DNA from: Liriodendron chinense
Taxonomy: Eukaryota > Streptophyta > Magnoliopsida > Magnoliales > Magnoliaceae
NCBI GenBank assembly: GCA_003013855.2
Contig: ML058393.1
Span: 248,001 to 312,000, forward strand
Direction of reading: 5' to 3'
Length of the DNA stretch: 64,000 nucleotides
Shown piece by piece: positions 32,896 through 46,845 of this stretch (positions within the stretch are counted from its first letter, which is position 1; each line of letters begins with the position of its first letter). The notes beneath the pieces were generated by a model. It made no database searches, was not told the DNA's origin, and saw only the letters and a program-made list of their open reading frames with translations. The position numbers and the translations under genes are program-made.

Positions 32896-34150
32896 CAGTG
32901 AAGTATCTATTAGGTTCATGTTGGCGCTAGTTGCCCAATACGACCTCGAACTGAAACATATTAATGTTAAAACTCATTTCCTACATGGAGAATTGGAAGA
33001 GCAAATTTACATGAAGCAATCAAAAAGTTTCGAAATGAAAGGGGCAAAGAACAAGGTTTACAGGTTAATGGGGCCGTTGTATAGCCTAAAACAGTCACTT
33101 GGGCAGCTATATAAGAGTTTGATTCCTTCATGATGAGTCAAGACTTTATCGGGAGCGAGTTAATCACTGTGTCTATTTCAAGATACTGATGATGGGAAGT
33201 CCACTATACTGGTGTTATATGTTGATGACATGATTAACACCACTTGTAGCATGTCTAATATCGACGTATTGAAGACTCAACTATCAAAAACATTTGAGAT
33301 GAAGGATCTGGGGGTTGCAAAGAGGATTCTCAACATCGATATACACAGAGACATGCAAAGGAGTAGGCTTTGGTTATCTTAGAAAGAATACATTGGGAAG
33401 GTATTGGTGAAGTTTAGGATGGACAGGGCAAAATCGGTTAGCGTTCCCCACGCGACTCATTTTAAGTTTTCTTCTTAGCAGTGTCTTAAAACAGAAGAAG
33501 AAAGGAAGTTATGTCTCGTGTGCCTTATTCGAGCATAGTTGGCAGCTTGATGTATGTCATGGTTTGTACGAGACCAAATATTTCACATACGGTAGGTATT
33601 GTTAGCAATCTAACTCCGGCAAGCAACACTATGATTGGGTACACAGGATTACGTCTTGACATTTAAAAAGCCAGGGGATAAGTTAATTGGGTATGTGGAT
33701 TCAGATTACGCGGGCAATATGGATTGTAAGAGATCGACTTCTAGTTACTCGTTTGTGCTAGCGGGTGGAACAATCAGCTGGATGTCGAAGCTTCAATCTG
33801 GAATGGCTCTTTCCACAATAGAAGCGAAGTATATAGCAGTGACAAAAGCATTCAAGGAAGTGGTTTAGTTGAGGGGTATGATAAATCAGTTGGGGCTTCA
33901 ACAGGAGGCCGTGCTGGCTAATTGTGACAGTGCGAGCGCTACCAATTTGGTGAAAATTTCTGTTTATTACTCTCGTACTAAACATATTGATGTGCATCAC
34001 CATTTTATCCGACCCGTGCTTAAGGAAAGCAGTGTGACTCTGGAAAATATCCCTACAAGCGTGATTCCGGCAGACATGCTTGCCAAGGTGATCCCTGCAA
34101 AGAAGTTCAAGTTTTGTGTAACTTATCTGAGCTTGGCAAAGATAGAATGA
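32896..34150 (+). pseudogene. copia RT-RNase H, second copy
   Basis: Same sequence as 6664-7920, including INVKTHFLHGELEEQIYM and the RNase H. It differs by a few single-base changes (for example KHINV for KQINV) and one-base indels near 33117 and 33160 that shift the frame. Gag, protease and integrase are absent because the copy starts at the contig edge. Confidence 0.9.
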
Positions 34151-34247
34151 AGACGCAGTATACACAAGAATCGGTGGAGCTACGATGAAGTATAGATGAT
34201 GTATGGAGCAAAGGAAGAATGTCGTTGATTGAAGCCTCAATGGAGAT

Positions 34248-35367
34248 TGTTACATGGAGCCTTCAATCTGGACAAGTTAGGGGGCCATCGAGCAATAAAA
34301 AGTACCCATATATTGTAGATTGGTCTCTGGACGATTTTGGTCAGGGTCGGATGACCAACAATATTCAGAATAATGTGCAAAACTCTCTTAACATTTTTGA
34401 CATGTTCGGGCGACCGAATGGGTGATCAGGTAGTGTCGATTGATCGATTGATCAACCGTCAATTTCCACAGTTTTACGCAGCTTTGTATAAGTTGTTTCT
34501 AATTTCGGTTATGGGTTATATAAATGGGTGTAATCGTGATTAGGGCAAGTTTATGATTTGCTTAAGGGTTTGAGAGTAGGGCTCTCAATGGGTCGGATCT
34601 GGATCGGATCTAGTTGGATCCGACTCCAAGTCCGTATATCTGTAGACGGATTCAGATCGGATTTGGATCCAACTCGGATCCAAAAGGTGATATCCATATC
34701 CAATCCATTAGATCCATTTCTGATCCAAAATCCATATAACCATCGGATTCGGGTCGGATCTAGGTCCGAATCCACCCCCATTACAAATCTAAAAAAATAT
34801 GATATAAAGTATATAATATAATATATTTAATTTAGTAGAAAAATTATGTAAATCCCACTATTTACTATGGTACGATCGACATGGCCTAAAATAATTTGTA
34901 AAACGGATGGCCATCATGAATATAACATATACAGTAAGGTGACAATGAGTCGGATCTTAATCGGATTCGGATCGAACTCGGATATGTTCCTGTGAATCCA
35001 TATCCGATCCATTTAAGTAATCGGACCTATTTTAAGATCCAAATCCGGTCCATTTAACTAATCAGACCTATTTTAAGATCCAAATCCGCATTATATGGAT
35101 TCGGAGCGAATCGGATATCGGATCTAACCCGCTCCATTGAGAGCCCTATTTGAGAGGTTTTGATGATAGAGAAAGCTAGGATTTCTCTTGGGGCTTTGAT
35201 CCAAATAAGTTCATTTCTTATAACTTCTGAAATTCAGTACATAGTGCTTTGTGCCATGATTTTTTCTTATAAGAGTTTTATCACGTAAACTAAACTCTAT
35301 GTAAATTTGCTTGTGCGTTTGTATTTTGCGTGTTTAATTCACCTCTATACTTTTGCAGTTCCCAACA
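34248..35367 (+). mobile_element. copia 3' LTR with nested MITE, second copy
   Basis: TGTTACATGG...CCCAACA as at 8018-9140. The nested GGGCTCTCAATGG MITE is at 34579-35146 (568 bp versus 570). Confidence 0.65.
34579..35146. mobile_element. GGGCTCTCAATGG MITE, second copy
   Basis: Identical in plan to 8350-8919, with the same TA flanks. A two-base shorter TA/A stretch near 34795 is the visible difference. Confidence 0.85.
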
Positions 35368-36264
35368 ATTAATGAAATTAATTATGTTTTTACTAAAATT
35401 ATAAATGAATGCTATTTTGTGGCACTTGTGTACGTGGATCTGTGACTGGGCCGTTGATTTGGTTGGCCAGAGTATGGATGGATCATAGCTCCAAGAACAA
35501 TGTCATCGAACTACGGTAGCCACATGTTCTGTGGCACGAAGAAAGGACGGTTAAGTCATAGAATGAGCGGTGGATCAATATGTAAGTTGGTCTTACTTAT
35601 AGTAGACATTCATTTTCCAGGCCATGGGCGAGAGATTTAGATGGTCCGGTAGAAGTGATTCTTTAAAAGTACAAAATATCTATGATAATGCCCAACAAAT
35701 TGATGTTCAAATCATTAATGGGCCTACTTTAATAAGTCATCTTGTTAATTTTGTAGGCCATTCATGGGTGTACATCTTGGCCCAAGAAATGCATGTTGCA
35801 TGTAATGGAAGGCTGTGATCGATTGATTTAACTGGCCACATCTCATAATTCAATGAGTTCCATTAAGGGTGGCTGTGGCAGCACAGCTAGCCAGCTTTCT
35901 ACTACTGGACTTGGCGCAATCAACTCTTGCCATGTCAAGGCCTTACGAGGCCTCATGGACTCGGTCCGGTATATGTGGCATGTTGTATGCGAGTGTCTCT
36001 CATGCTTCAGAGATCTCGACCATCGGTATGATGGACCACACCGTTGATGGGGTGGAGTGCATCTCAAGCAAACCTAGTGGGATGGCTTTGGCCAAAAGAA
36101 AGGATTGGCAACGGACCCTTTTGACTAACCACGCAGGTTTTCAGCCGGGAACAGTGGGTCCCAGGTATGTGAATCTGTACTTAGAGCTGCTGGGTCCCAC
36201 TGTAGATAGACCACCGCCGCAAACGGAAGCGGATCGCGTAGTGAGTAACTGCGTGCGGAGTAAA

Positions 36265-36697
36265 CTCTGTGGGCCCACCGTGATTTACGTATTTTATCCC
36301 CTCTGTCCATCCATCTTAACAGATAAATATTTTAGCTATGGTGCCAAAAAATGAAGCATATCAAAATCTAAAGTGGACCACACCACAGGAAAAGTGTGAA
36401 CTGAATGTCTACTATTGAAAAATTCTCGGAGGATAGAAGTTTTAGATCAAGTTGATATTTGTGTTTTCCCTTCATCCATGTCCATGTGATATTATGAACA
36501 GGTTGGATGATAAATAACATCACTGTGGGACCTGGGAAGGTTTCATCGGTGGAAATCATTATTCCCACTTTTTCCTATGGCATGGTCCACTTGAGATTTG
36601 GATATGCTTAAATTTTGGGCTCAACCCCTAAAATGAGCTGGAAAAACATATGGACAGAATAGATAAAGCACATAAATTCTAGGTGGGCCCATCAGAG
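36265..36697. mobile_element. GGGCCC-family MITE copy a, second copy
   Basis: Matches 10041-10474 with a single-base loss (AAATAACATC for AAATAAACATC). Confidence 0.8.
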
Positions 36698-36795
36698 ATT
36701 ACCCTGCACGATAAGAGGGTGTGGAGTTCCGCAAACATACCGGGAGTGGATTAGATGCGGCCCGGACCTCACACAACATGGTGCAGCCCTCACCA

Positions 36796-37211
36796 TGGGG
36801 CCCACCTTGATGTATGTGTAGTATATCCACACCGTCCATCCGTTTTTCCATCTCATTTAGGGCATGAGCCCAAAGATAAAACAGATACAATCTCAGGTAG
36901 ACCATACTATAGTGAATGCACTATTAAAAACTTCCTAAGGTCCACCTTAATGTTTATTTACCATCCGGCATGTTGATAAGGTCGCACAGACCTGGATGAA
37001 GGGAAAGCACAAATATCAGCTTGATCCAAAACTTTTGTGGCCCACAAGAAGTTTTTAATGATATGGTCAATCACCACAGTTTCCTGTAGTGTAGTCCACC
37101 TTAGATTTAAATCCCCTTCTTCTTCTTTTTTTTTTAGTCTTATACCCTAAAATGATCTGAAAAATGGATGGACCGCATGGATATACTACACATGCATCAA
37201 GGTGGGCCCCA
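36796..37211. mobile_element. GGGCCC-family MITE copy b, second copy
   Basis: Matches 10573-10989; the T run near 37133 is one base shorter. Confidence 0.88.
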
Positions 37212-37277
37212 AGGTCAGGACACACCTAATGCACTCCCAAACATTTACTCCATATTCTTAGAATAGAAATTTACATA

Positions 37278-38859
37278 GGGCGTTTCAAACTCTACTCATA
37301 AGAGCTTATTTTCTTATTTTGGAAAATTAAGATCTTAGCCTGACAATAGATTGTTTGGTAAAGTTATAATTTTAGAGCTTAGTTTTTTTAAAAACTAGAA
37401 AAAATGGGTTTTAAATAATAAGTAATGGGGGATTGTCGTTAAATTCTTTGCTTAAGCGGGTAGACATTTTTGGATAATTTTTGAACAAATTTGTCTTGAA
37501 TTTTTTAAGTAATTCTTATCTTGCCCTCTTCTCCTCTTGCCAATCCCTCTAAGGTAGGCCCACATAATGCTAGGTTACATCAAAAGTTGGCCCCATATGA
37601 TGGACGACCCACATCAAAGGTGAAACCTACATGATGGATGCTGGACATTAAGGTGGGACCACATGATAGAATGTTGAGATCAAAGGTGGGCCCACATGAT
37701 GAACGACCCATATTGAAGGTTGGGCCCCACATGATGGACGGTCCACAGCAAAGGTGGGACCCACATGATGGATGTTGAACATCAAAGGTGGGTCCCACAT
37801 GATGGATGGCCCACATTAAAATATGGCCTCGCATGATGAATGGACTACCCACATCAAGTGGGCCCCACATGATGGAGGGTTCATAGCAAAGGTGGGACCC
37901 ACATGATGGATGGTGGACATCAAAGGTGGGCCTACATGATGAACAACCCTATTGAATATGCCCTAGTTAATGAATGTTCCACATCAAAGTGTGGCCTACA
38001 TAATGCACGATTCACATCAAAGGTGGGCCCTACCTAATGGACGGTCCACATCAAAGTAAGATCCATGTGATGGATGATGGACATCAAAGGTGGGCCCACA
38101 TGATGGGGTCGACATCAAAGGTGGGCCCACATGATGAACGACCTATATTGAAGGTGGGGCCCCACATGATGAATGGACCACATCAAGGTGGCCCAGATAA
38201 TGGATAGAGTGGGCCTCACATGATGAATGTCCCTTCGTGATGGACTATCCACATCGAGTGGGCCACACCTAATTGATAGTCCACATCCAAGGTCTACCAT
38301 AATGGAGAGCGCATATCCAAGTGGTCCAATATGATGGATGATCCACATAGAAGGTGCACTCCACAGGACGGATGGTGGACATCAAAAGTGGGCCCCACAT
38401 GATGGACAACCTACTTTGAAGGTGGGGCCCACATGATGGACACATCAAATGTGGATTACAAATCATGAGTAGTGGACATTGAAGGGCCCCACATAAAGGA
38501 CAATAAGCATTGATGGTGGGCCACACATAATGGATGACCTACATCAAGGTGGGCTCCATATAATGGACAATCCACATCAAAGGTCAACCAAAACAACTTC
38601 CTGGATTACTCTTATAATGGAGTTGTTGTAATCTTTAAAAATGACATCAATTATCCTTGAAAAGAAAAAATTACCCTTGAAAAAGCTCTTATTTGAATGC
38701 TTTACCAAAAGTGCTTATTTCAAATAACAGTTTTTTATGATTTTGAAAATGTGATTTACCAAATGAGCTTATTTAAAATAAGAGTGAAAATAAAAGAATT
38801 TATTTTGCTCTTATTTGAAAAGCTCTTATTAAATTATCTTAGAGATGCTAAATGAGCCC
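37278..38859. mobile_element. Large foldback element with minisatellite, second copy
   Basis: Matches 11056-12641. The minisatellite occupies about 37554-38584 with the same unit order, and only single-base gaps differ (for example near 37650, 37949 and 38320). Identical unit order argues for very recent separation or two readings of one locus, since minisatellites normally change unit number quickly. Confidence 0.7.
37554..38584. repeat. ~34-bp minisatellite, second copy
   Basis: Same units in the same order as 11332-12366. Confidence 0.9.
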
Positions 38860-39652
38860 ATAGTGGTACTCTTCTGATTGATGACTTGCAATAGGTGTTG
38901 GCTAGTAAGGCTCTAGAGATAAATGCAACAATGGTTCCCATTCAAGTGGAAAGGAGGCTAGATCTTCAACAATACCCGCCACTCTGCGTATGCAGAGTAG
39001 AAGGGCCACCCAAACATGAATATGAGTAGCCTTAGAAAATTAGAGAAATTCAATAATCATGAAGGTCACCATGCAAATTTGGAAGTTTCAAGGTGTTTTA
39101 TGCTATGGCTCACCTAATGATCATGGCAGCCTATTTTTTGGAAATCCCATACATGATGGGTACACCATAGAAAAACAATAAACAACCACCAAAAAGCCTC
39201 TAACTCATGTGGTGGCCACATGATGGTTGCATCAACCTTATTTTTCAAGAATCTTGATTTCATAATGAAAGGCCTTTTAGAAAAATTTAGGTGCCACAAA
39301 AAAATCATAATAAGAGAGCATTTGGTAAACTGAATAAACAAAAAGTTCGAAATTAAATTAAGTAATGGATCTATTGTGTACTGATAAGTGTTGGAATACC
39401 TATTTAGTAAACTATTTGAAAAAACTTCTGAACACTGAAATTTAATATTGAATGTAAAAAAAATTGTTTGGTAAAAATGTTTGAAATTTGAAAATTTTAC
39501 CAAATTGTCCCTAATTTGGGCCCATATCCTAACATGACCTAAAATATTAAATCGATGGGGTGGATTTCTCACAAACATTATGATGGGCCCTACCTTGTTG
39601 GTGTACTTCCAAAAATTAGAATGAATTAAGTGTTACTGACGTAACGTCAGAC

Positions 39653-39975
39653 CATGGGGTTGACCTTGATGTATGTGTTGTATATCTATACAATCCATCC
39701 ATTTTTCAGTATCATTTTAGGATATCGACACAAAAATGAAGAAGATCTTGATCTCAAGCAAACCACACCTCAAGGATTGAAATTCCAGCATTAAAAACTT
39801 TTTAGGGCAATAAAAGGTTTGGATTAAGTTAATATGTGTTTGCTCCCTTCATTAGGTCTATGGGACTGAGAATTGGATCTGCTTCATTTTTGGGCCAAGG
39901 CCTTAAAATGATATGTAAAAAACGGATGGACAATGTGGAGTGGAAATCCACACATCAAGGTGGGGTGGGCCCCAT
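39653..39975. mobile_element. Diverged GGGCCC-family MITE, second copy
   Basis: Matches 13436-13757 with several one-base indels near 39866, 39920 and 39940. Confidence 0.75.
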
Positions 39976-40084
39976 CTAAGGGCCCCACCATCTTGGATAA
40001 GGCGGGTCACACCTAATTTGCACCCCACAATCTCGGACGCCGTTGGCTGGTGACACGAACACCAACCAGCAAGCTGGTGTCAAT

Positions 40085-40512
40085 GCTCTATGGGTCCCAC
40101 CATGATGTATTTATTTAATCCACGCCATCCATCCATTTTTTAGCTCATTTTAAGGGATGAAAAAAAAAACGAGGCAGATAAAAAGCTCAAGTGGACCACA
40201 CCATAGTAAACATGACGAGAATGATATCCACTGTTGAAACATTCCTAGGGCCACAATGATGTTATTTGTCATCCAACCTGTTCATAAGATCACAAAGATC
40301 TAGATGAATGGAAAACACAAATATTAGTTTGATCTAAAACTTCCTTGGCCCCCAAAATTTTTCCTACAGTAAATGTTCAATCCCCACTGTTTCCTATGGT
40401 GTGGTCCACTTGAGGTTTGTATCTGCATAATTGTCTCGTGCCTTAAAATGACATGTACAAATGAATGAATGGCGTTGATAAAATAAATACATCATAGTGG
40501 GACCCACAGAGC
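40085..40512. mobile_element. GGGCCC-family MITE copy c, second copy
   Basis: Matches 13870-14299, with inverted ends GCTCTATGGGTCCCACC and GGTGGG-type complement intact. Confidence 0.88.
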
Positions 40513-40623
40513 TTTGACACTAGCTTGTTGGCTGGTTTTCGCCAACCCACGTTCGCAATCCTCGGACGTAGATTACATACCAAAAGCCTTTCACAAGAAG
40601 TTCCTGCGCAAGAATGCTAAGTA

Positions 40624-40908
40624 GGGCCCACCATGATGTTTGTGGGAAATTCACTCCATCTATCCCATTTAAGAGCTCATTTTATGACATTTGACCAAAA
40701 ATAAGGTGGATCTATAACTCAAGTGGACCACATGAAAGGAAATAGTGGGGATTTAGTGACCACCATTGAAACGTTTGTCTGGCTACAAAAGTTTTTCATT
40801 GGACTAAGTTTTTAATGTTTTCACTTTTTCTCAGTGGGAATTTCCTTATAAATGATTTGGATGGCATATAACAGTAAGATTTATGGAGCGGATTTTTGAA
40901 AAGCATCA
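40624..40908. mobile_element. Truncated GGGCCC-family MITE, second copy
   Basis: Matches 14411-14695. Confidence 0.6.
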
Positions 40909-40963
40909 CTGGAACTTTTGTGAAAGCCTTTTTGTAGGAAATCAGCAAAGGCAATCTAAGTAG

Positions 40964-41440
40964 TAGAGTTATTCACGATCGAACTAGCTCGATTAGCTCG
41001 CTCGACTCAGCTCATTCCAGCTTGATTTAGATTGATTTGAAGGCAAGGTTCGAATCAAGCCGAGTGTCTTTCTTTGGCTCGTTTTAGTTTTCGAGCTGCA
41101 CACGAGTTGACCCAAGCTCGGCTCGATTCGGCTCGTTCACAGCTCAATTCGGCTTGGTATATAATATTATAATATGTATATTTTAAAAAACTTAAAACTT
41201 AAAAAGTTAAAAGAAATCCCAAATCCTTTTTCCCCATTCGAACGAGCGCCCCCCTTCCCAAAACCTTAACCTCATCTCCCCTCGCTACTCGGTCGTCCCA
41301 GGATTTCTCTCTCTCTGTCTCTCTCTCTCTAGTCCGTCTAACCACCGCGCCCGATTGTCCCCCCCCCCCCCCCCCCCCTCTCCTCTCTCCCTCTTCTTCT
41401 CTCTCTCTCCATCCAGCCACCTTTGCCGGTCATCCTCGGT

Positions 41441-41477
<37 letters not shown>

Positions 41478-43545
41478 CAATGATGTTCGGCCAGCCCTTC
41501 CTGGCCGTTGCTTGAGTTCAAGCAGCCTATAGTCGCTGCTCCGACTGTAACTGTTGCCTGACATCTACCATCGACCGCTGCCCGATGTCCGACTAGTCAC
41601 TTCGTTAGATTTTGCCCCAAATTTCATTCAATTTTAAGGTAATAAATTATTTAATATTTATCTTAATTAATTTGTTATTATTTAGTTAATTAAATTTTTA
41701 ACTAACCTAACTATTTAGGTAAATTGTAATTGTAATTGTTATTGTTTAGCCAATTATTTGGCTTATTGTTGGCTAATTTAATTGTGAAGCTAATTACTTA
41801 TGTAATTGTTTAGCTAGTTTAATTGTCTAGCTAATTATAATTGTAATGATAATTGTTTTGTAATTGTCTTGCATTAGATCAAGTTTGGGACCATTTGAAC
41901 ATGGCCCAAATGAACAGAATTATGTGCAGAGTAATTGACATTGTTAGTAATTGTTATTTGTTAATATTAGTAATTTTGTGGATCATTAGATAATTACAAT
42001 TTGTTAGTAATCATGTGGATAATTAGGTAATTATTATTTGTTAGTAATCATGTGGATTTTTTTTTATTTGTTAGTAATTGTAGCAATTTGCATTTGTAGT
42101 ATATAATGTAGATAATCAGTTGCCTATTTGAGCATTCATATGTGGTCATGCTTAGACTAGGTGTCTTTGGTGCATAACAATCCTCGAATTGTCCTATTTT
42201 TGGACAATTTAGGATTGGATAGATTGTAATATTGTGTTTATTGATTTGAATGCTTACGCTTGTTCCGTGCTGCATTTCCCATATTCTTCTAGATATAGTT
42301 CTTTCATTTGCTTCTATTGTCATTTATCCCTCACTTTGTGTGGGTACTTGACAATGAAAAATAAATGAGAGATAAATATATTATGGAGAGATAATGGGAG
42401 ATGTTGCCAAAATTTCGGCATGAGCATTTAAAGGGTTTATTAAACGAAAACATTACAATTTATTCGATCTGAATGAGTAATTGTTTTAGGTAGAGAAAAG
42501 TCGTAGTGTTGTATATACAGGTCTAGGTGAAATCAACATCATAAGTCAAGTTTATACTACAAGTCCAAAAGTTGACAATATTTAGTATTTATATTTATAG
42601 ATAACTAGTGGGGAGGTTCTAACTACTCCCGATGCATCAGTAACATCACCACTTATTATGGAAGGAGATTCTTCGATAACAACTGCAAAGGGAAAGAAGA
42701 GATCGTCAATGTGAGATGACTTCGAAGAAGTCATGATGAATGGGGTGAAGAAAGTTAAATGTATACAAAGAATCCGGGGGGTGCAACTACTCAGTTATAG
42801 AGACATGCAAAGCTATATAAAAAGACAAAAAATCACATTGGCTGGCCAAAAGTTGCTCTCGTTTACCAAGAAAGAAGGTGACGACTCTTCCAGCACAGTT
42901 TCCACTTATCATTTTGATAAAGATAAACTGAAAGAGTGGTATGCGAGGTTAGTGATCATTGAAAGAAGTCGTTAGGTTTATAGGGAGCAAAGATTTTATG
43001 GAGTATAGTAAATTCCTTAACTCTAAAGTCGAGAGGGCCTCACGAATCACAGTGAAGAGAGAGTGTATGAAGATGTATTCGAAAGAGAAGAAGAAATTAA
43101 AATCAGTTTTGGCTTCAGTCTCTAAAGTAAGTTTAACTTTTGATTTGTGGACGACGTCTAATTAGATAAAGGGGTACATGTCATTAACCGAATACTTTGT
43201 TGATGAAGATTGAAAACTTTGTAAGAGAATTTTGAACTTCCGTCACCTTCCTACTTCGCATTCTGGTATAAGCGATTTCAATTGCATATACGGTTGTCTA
43301 TAAGAGTAGGACATTGAAAAGAAAATATCTGCAATAACTTTAGATAATGCCTTTGCAAATTACAGTCTGATTACACTCTTATACAACTAAATAAAAGTAA
43401 CCAAAAATTTATTTTTTGAGGATAATATATTTCAGGTTTGGTGTTGTGCCCATATTCTTAACTTAATTGTCCAAGAAGGGATGGAGACCAATTAAATCCA
43501 TAATTGAGAACATTAGGAAAAGTGTAACATACATCGGGGGGGTCT
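40964..43545 (+). mobile_element. hAT remnant, second copy
   Basis: Matches 14751-17335. CT and C tracts (41303-41478) differ in length. One local change near 42430 replaces AAATCGGTAAAACG by AAAGGGTTTATTAAACG, one of the few differences larger than one base. Confidence 0.65.
42602..43541 (+). pseudogene. hAT transposase remnant, second copy
   Basis: Same protein remnant as 16394-17333. A one-base deletion at about 42964 (GAAAGAAG for GAAAAGAAG) moves the frame so that KEVVRFIGSKDFMEYSKFL is continuous, which may be the truer reading. Confidence 0.85.
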
Positions 43546-44911
43546 TGCCACGAGCCTAGCTCTTGCCTGAATTTTGAACAAATTATAACCCTGTCGACTT
43601 TCTTGCTATCCGCACTCTATCAGCCATCTTACCGCGAAAGCCTAATTTTCCATTATGGGATGAACAAACAACCATCTGACGCCAAACGATCGTCTCACTC
43701 CAAAACTTATTCCCATCAATCGACAAATAGATGACCATTCGGCAAGATGATTGTTTTACTATGAAGCTTGATTTTTTATTAGTGGCAAACAAGAGTCATG
43801 CTTTATCAAAGTTAATTGCAAGCATTCGCTGTTAATATTAATAAAGTACTTTCAACTTCAATTTCATTATTCTTTATGCTTATATCGTTATTGTTGAATC
43901 ATGATTGTTATCATGCGCTTAATTGAAAGTCCTTCTACTTAGAAGATAAAAAGAACTTATTAGAATGGACATACCACTTTCTTTGCAAATCGCCTGATAT
44001 TTTAATGATTGGTGTTGGATAGATGGCCAAACTGCATGAACTTCGATCTCTCTCGGTTTATCCAATGCCTTGGGTCACGGGTGTTCTGTTTGATTTGTGT
44101 CGAATTCAGCTCTAGCATGTCCTATGCACACACACAACATGCACGAAGAAATTTGAGCCAAACAACTTCCAATGATTCAAATCATTTAGACCATCGTCTC
44201 AATTAGGATGGTGGATAGAGATAAAATAAAAGCTTATAAATTTGATTATTTCAATGATGCTGTCTCTGTTGCAGCCAATACAGACACTCATCGTGTCCAT
44301 TACATAATGGAATGGTTGAAATACTCTCTTCCAGAATATGTTTTGCGCATACTCCATCCAAGGCAAGTTCTCTCACCTAAGTAGCATTTAGTTCTTGAAA
44401 CGAATCCAAATTCAACGAATAAGTTCCCAACTTGCCGACTTGCATCATGTTGGGATATATTCCAGCATTCCTCTTTCCAGCTTAAGAAGGAGCTATTTGC
44501 CTCTGGATGGGGCCTATTCAGTATAAGTGGGTCAATAGGACCAACAGTCAGAAAATGCAAATTAATCAAAGCCGTTCATATTTTGGAATTTATCCTGAAT
44601 GTCATATTATATAAAATTACATTCAATCGATAACTAATAGGGCTGAAATGTACAGCTGATTGTGAACCGTTGAAGAAAAAAAAAACATTCGGATTCAAAT
44701 TCAATAATCAAGACTCAAATCATTATATTATATTTATTTGAGAATGCTCTTGCATCTAAAATAACTTAAATAATATGAACGGTTCCGATCATCCAAAAAC
44801 CACTCCATTTGAGCCACATGGCACAACAAACACTTCTGATCCTATGTCACGAGGGTACCAAAATCCAACTAAGATGGCGGCGCGGTTTGGGTGGATCCCG
44901 GATCCATAACT

Positions 44912-45347
44912 GTGGGGCCTACTTTGATGTATATGCATTACATCCACACCGTCCATCCATTTTGACAGCTTATTTTATGATGTGATACAAAAACGAAGCA
45001 TATCCAAATCTCAGGTGGACCACAATACATGAAACAGTGGTAATCGACCCTTAAAAACTTTCCGTCCGCAACAAAAGTTTTTAATCAATCTGATATTTGT
45101 GCGGTCTCTTTATCCAGGTATTTGTGACCTTATCAACAGGTTAGATGACAGATAAACATTCCCGTGGCCCCATGAAATTTTCAATGGTGGGGATTTAATC
45201 ACCACTGTTTCCTGTGATATGGTTTTCCTGTGATATGGTCCACCTAAGATTTGGATCCGTTCAATTTTTGGATCAAGCCCTAAAATGAGCTGTCAAAATG
45301 GATGGAAGGTGTGGATGTAAGGCATATACATCACAGTGAGCCCCCAC
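44912..45347. mobile_element. GGGCCC-family MITE copy e, second copy
   Basis: Matches 18703-19138, with an extra C in the right terminus (AGCCCCCAC). Confidence 0.88.
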
Positions 45348-45832
45348 ATGGATAAAGATGGGTTATAGGATATGTGCGCGGCATCTTTTGGACGACATCC
45401 ACGTAAACACTACAAGGCCATTTTAAGCTGAACGTGGATTGGTGTTGTTCTTTTCTTATTAACGGTCAAAATCGAAAGTGTAAGATTTAGACAGATAAGT
45501 TTTTGGAAATGTAGGCTATCAGAGGCAAAAAAAAAACTACCAACGGTCCGGATTATCGAATCATGGGCCTCACCTTTCAAAATTTAGAACGCGTGTATAC
45601 TTTGAAACGATGCGACCAACGTATGTTATTATCCTCACTCCATTAAGGCATTAACACCTTTCTTGTATCTTACTCCAGCGAGGCTTCTTCTCTTTATTCC
45701 TTCTCCGTCTAACAACAACAGTTCTTTTCCAATCCAATCTGCACCGTCTATATATCTTCAGTCCGTCCCAATGCACCGAAACTAAAACGCCTAAAATCTC
45801 TTACCATCTCCAAACTATCTCTGTTCCAAGCA

Positions 45833-46845
45833 ATGGCGATGATCCGAATCCGCAGTCGCGACGGACTGGAGCGCGTCCGTCTCCCCCAACCCTCCGTCCT
45901 CCACCACCCTCTCAGACCTGAAATCCATCATCGAGTCCCAGCTGCACGTGCCAGTCACGTGCCAGACCCTCTCCCTGAACCAGAACCTCCTAATTGCAAA
46001 AACCCCCTCCGACCTCCAAACCCTCTCCCTCGACTCCTCGGTGGGCCCCACCACCCCCCTCTCCTCCCTCAATCTCTCCAATGGCTCGATTGTCTACCTC
46101 TCCTACCCGCCCGGCATCGACCGCTCCGTCCCGGGCCCCGCCGCCTTCTCCCCCGCCAACTCTTTCGGCCGCAACAAGATGACGATTGACGATCTCATCG
46201 CCCGCCAGATGCGCGTCACCCGCCAGGAGTCTCCGCATTGCGATTCGGTCTCGTTCGACCGCGACGCTGCCCACGCCTTCCAGCACTATGTCAATGACTC
46301 CCTAGCCTTCGCCGTCAAAAGGGCAGGCTTCATGTACGGCCGCATTGCCGATGGCGGTCGAGTCGAGGTGGACTTCATCTATGAGCCCCCACAGCAGGGG
46401 ACGGAGGGGCTGGCGGTGCTGCTGGCGCGACCCGGATGAGGAGGCGCTTGTTGAGGCTGTCGCACTTGGGCTCGGGATGCGGCGGGTCGGGTTCATATTC
46501 AGCCAGGCAGTCGGGCAGGACAAGGGGGATTACACGATGTCGGGCGCGGAGGTGCTGCAGGCGGCGGAGATGCACGCGCAGAGCGGTGTCCAGGAGTGGG
46601 TCACTGCGGTGGTGAAGCTGGAGGTGAATGAGGACGGTGCGGCCGATGTGCACTTCGAGGCATTCCAGATGAGTGACATGTGTGTCAGGTTGTTCAAGGA
46701 AGGGTGGTTCGAGACAGAGACGGGAGAGGAGGGCTTGGATCCGAAACTGTCACGGATGAAGAAAGATGTAGTTGTTGGGGGGAAGGACACAAGGGAAGTG
46801 GACAACGATTTCTTCTTGGTGGTCGTTAAGATCTTGGATCATCAG
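45833..46845 (+). pseudogene. NPL4: NPL4-like exon 1, second copy with two one-base insertions
   Basis: Identical to 19626-20636 except for an extra C in the C run at 45883-45887 (five versus four) and an extra G at 46424-46425 (GCTGGCGCG for GCTGCGCG). These shift the frame twice and do not restore it, so the exon is split over three frames: 45833 start, then 45948-46435, then from about 46425 to DHQ. All downstream codons are otherwise those of the intact exon, with no other damage. That points to sequencing error in a duplicate read-out more than to a true pseudogene. The donor CAG|GTGAG is retained at 46843-46850. Confidence 0.85.

Noticed and set aside
32276..32896. Short open frames between the two copies (for example minus 32276-32524 and 32708-32896)
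   Set aside because: They lie in the same-direction complement block, which is not a real sequence orientation, so any reading frame there is meaningless.
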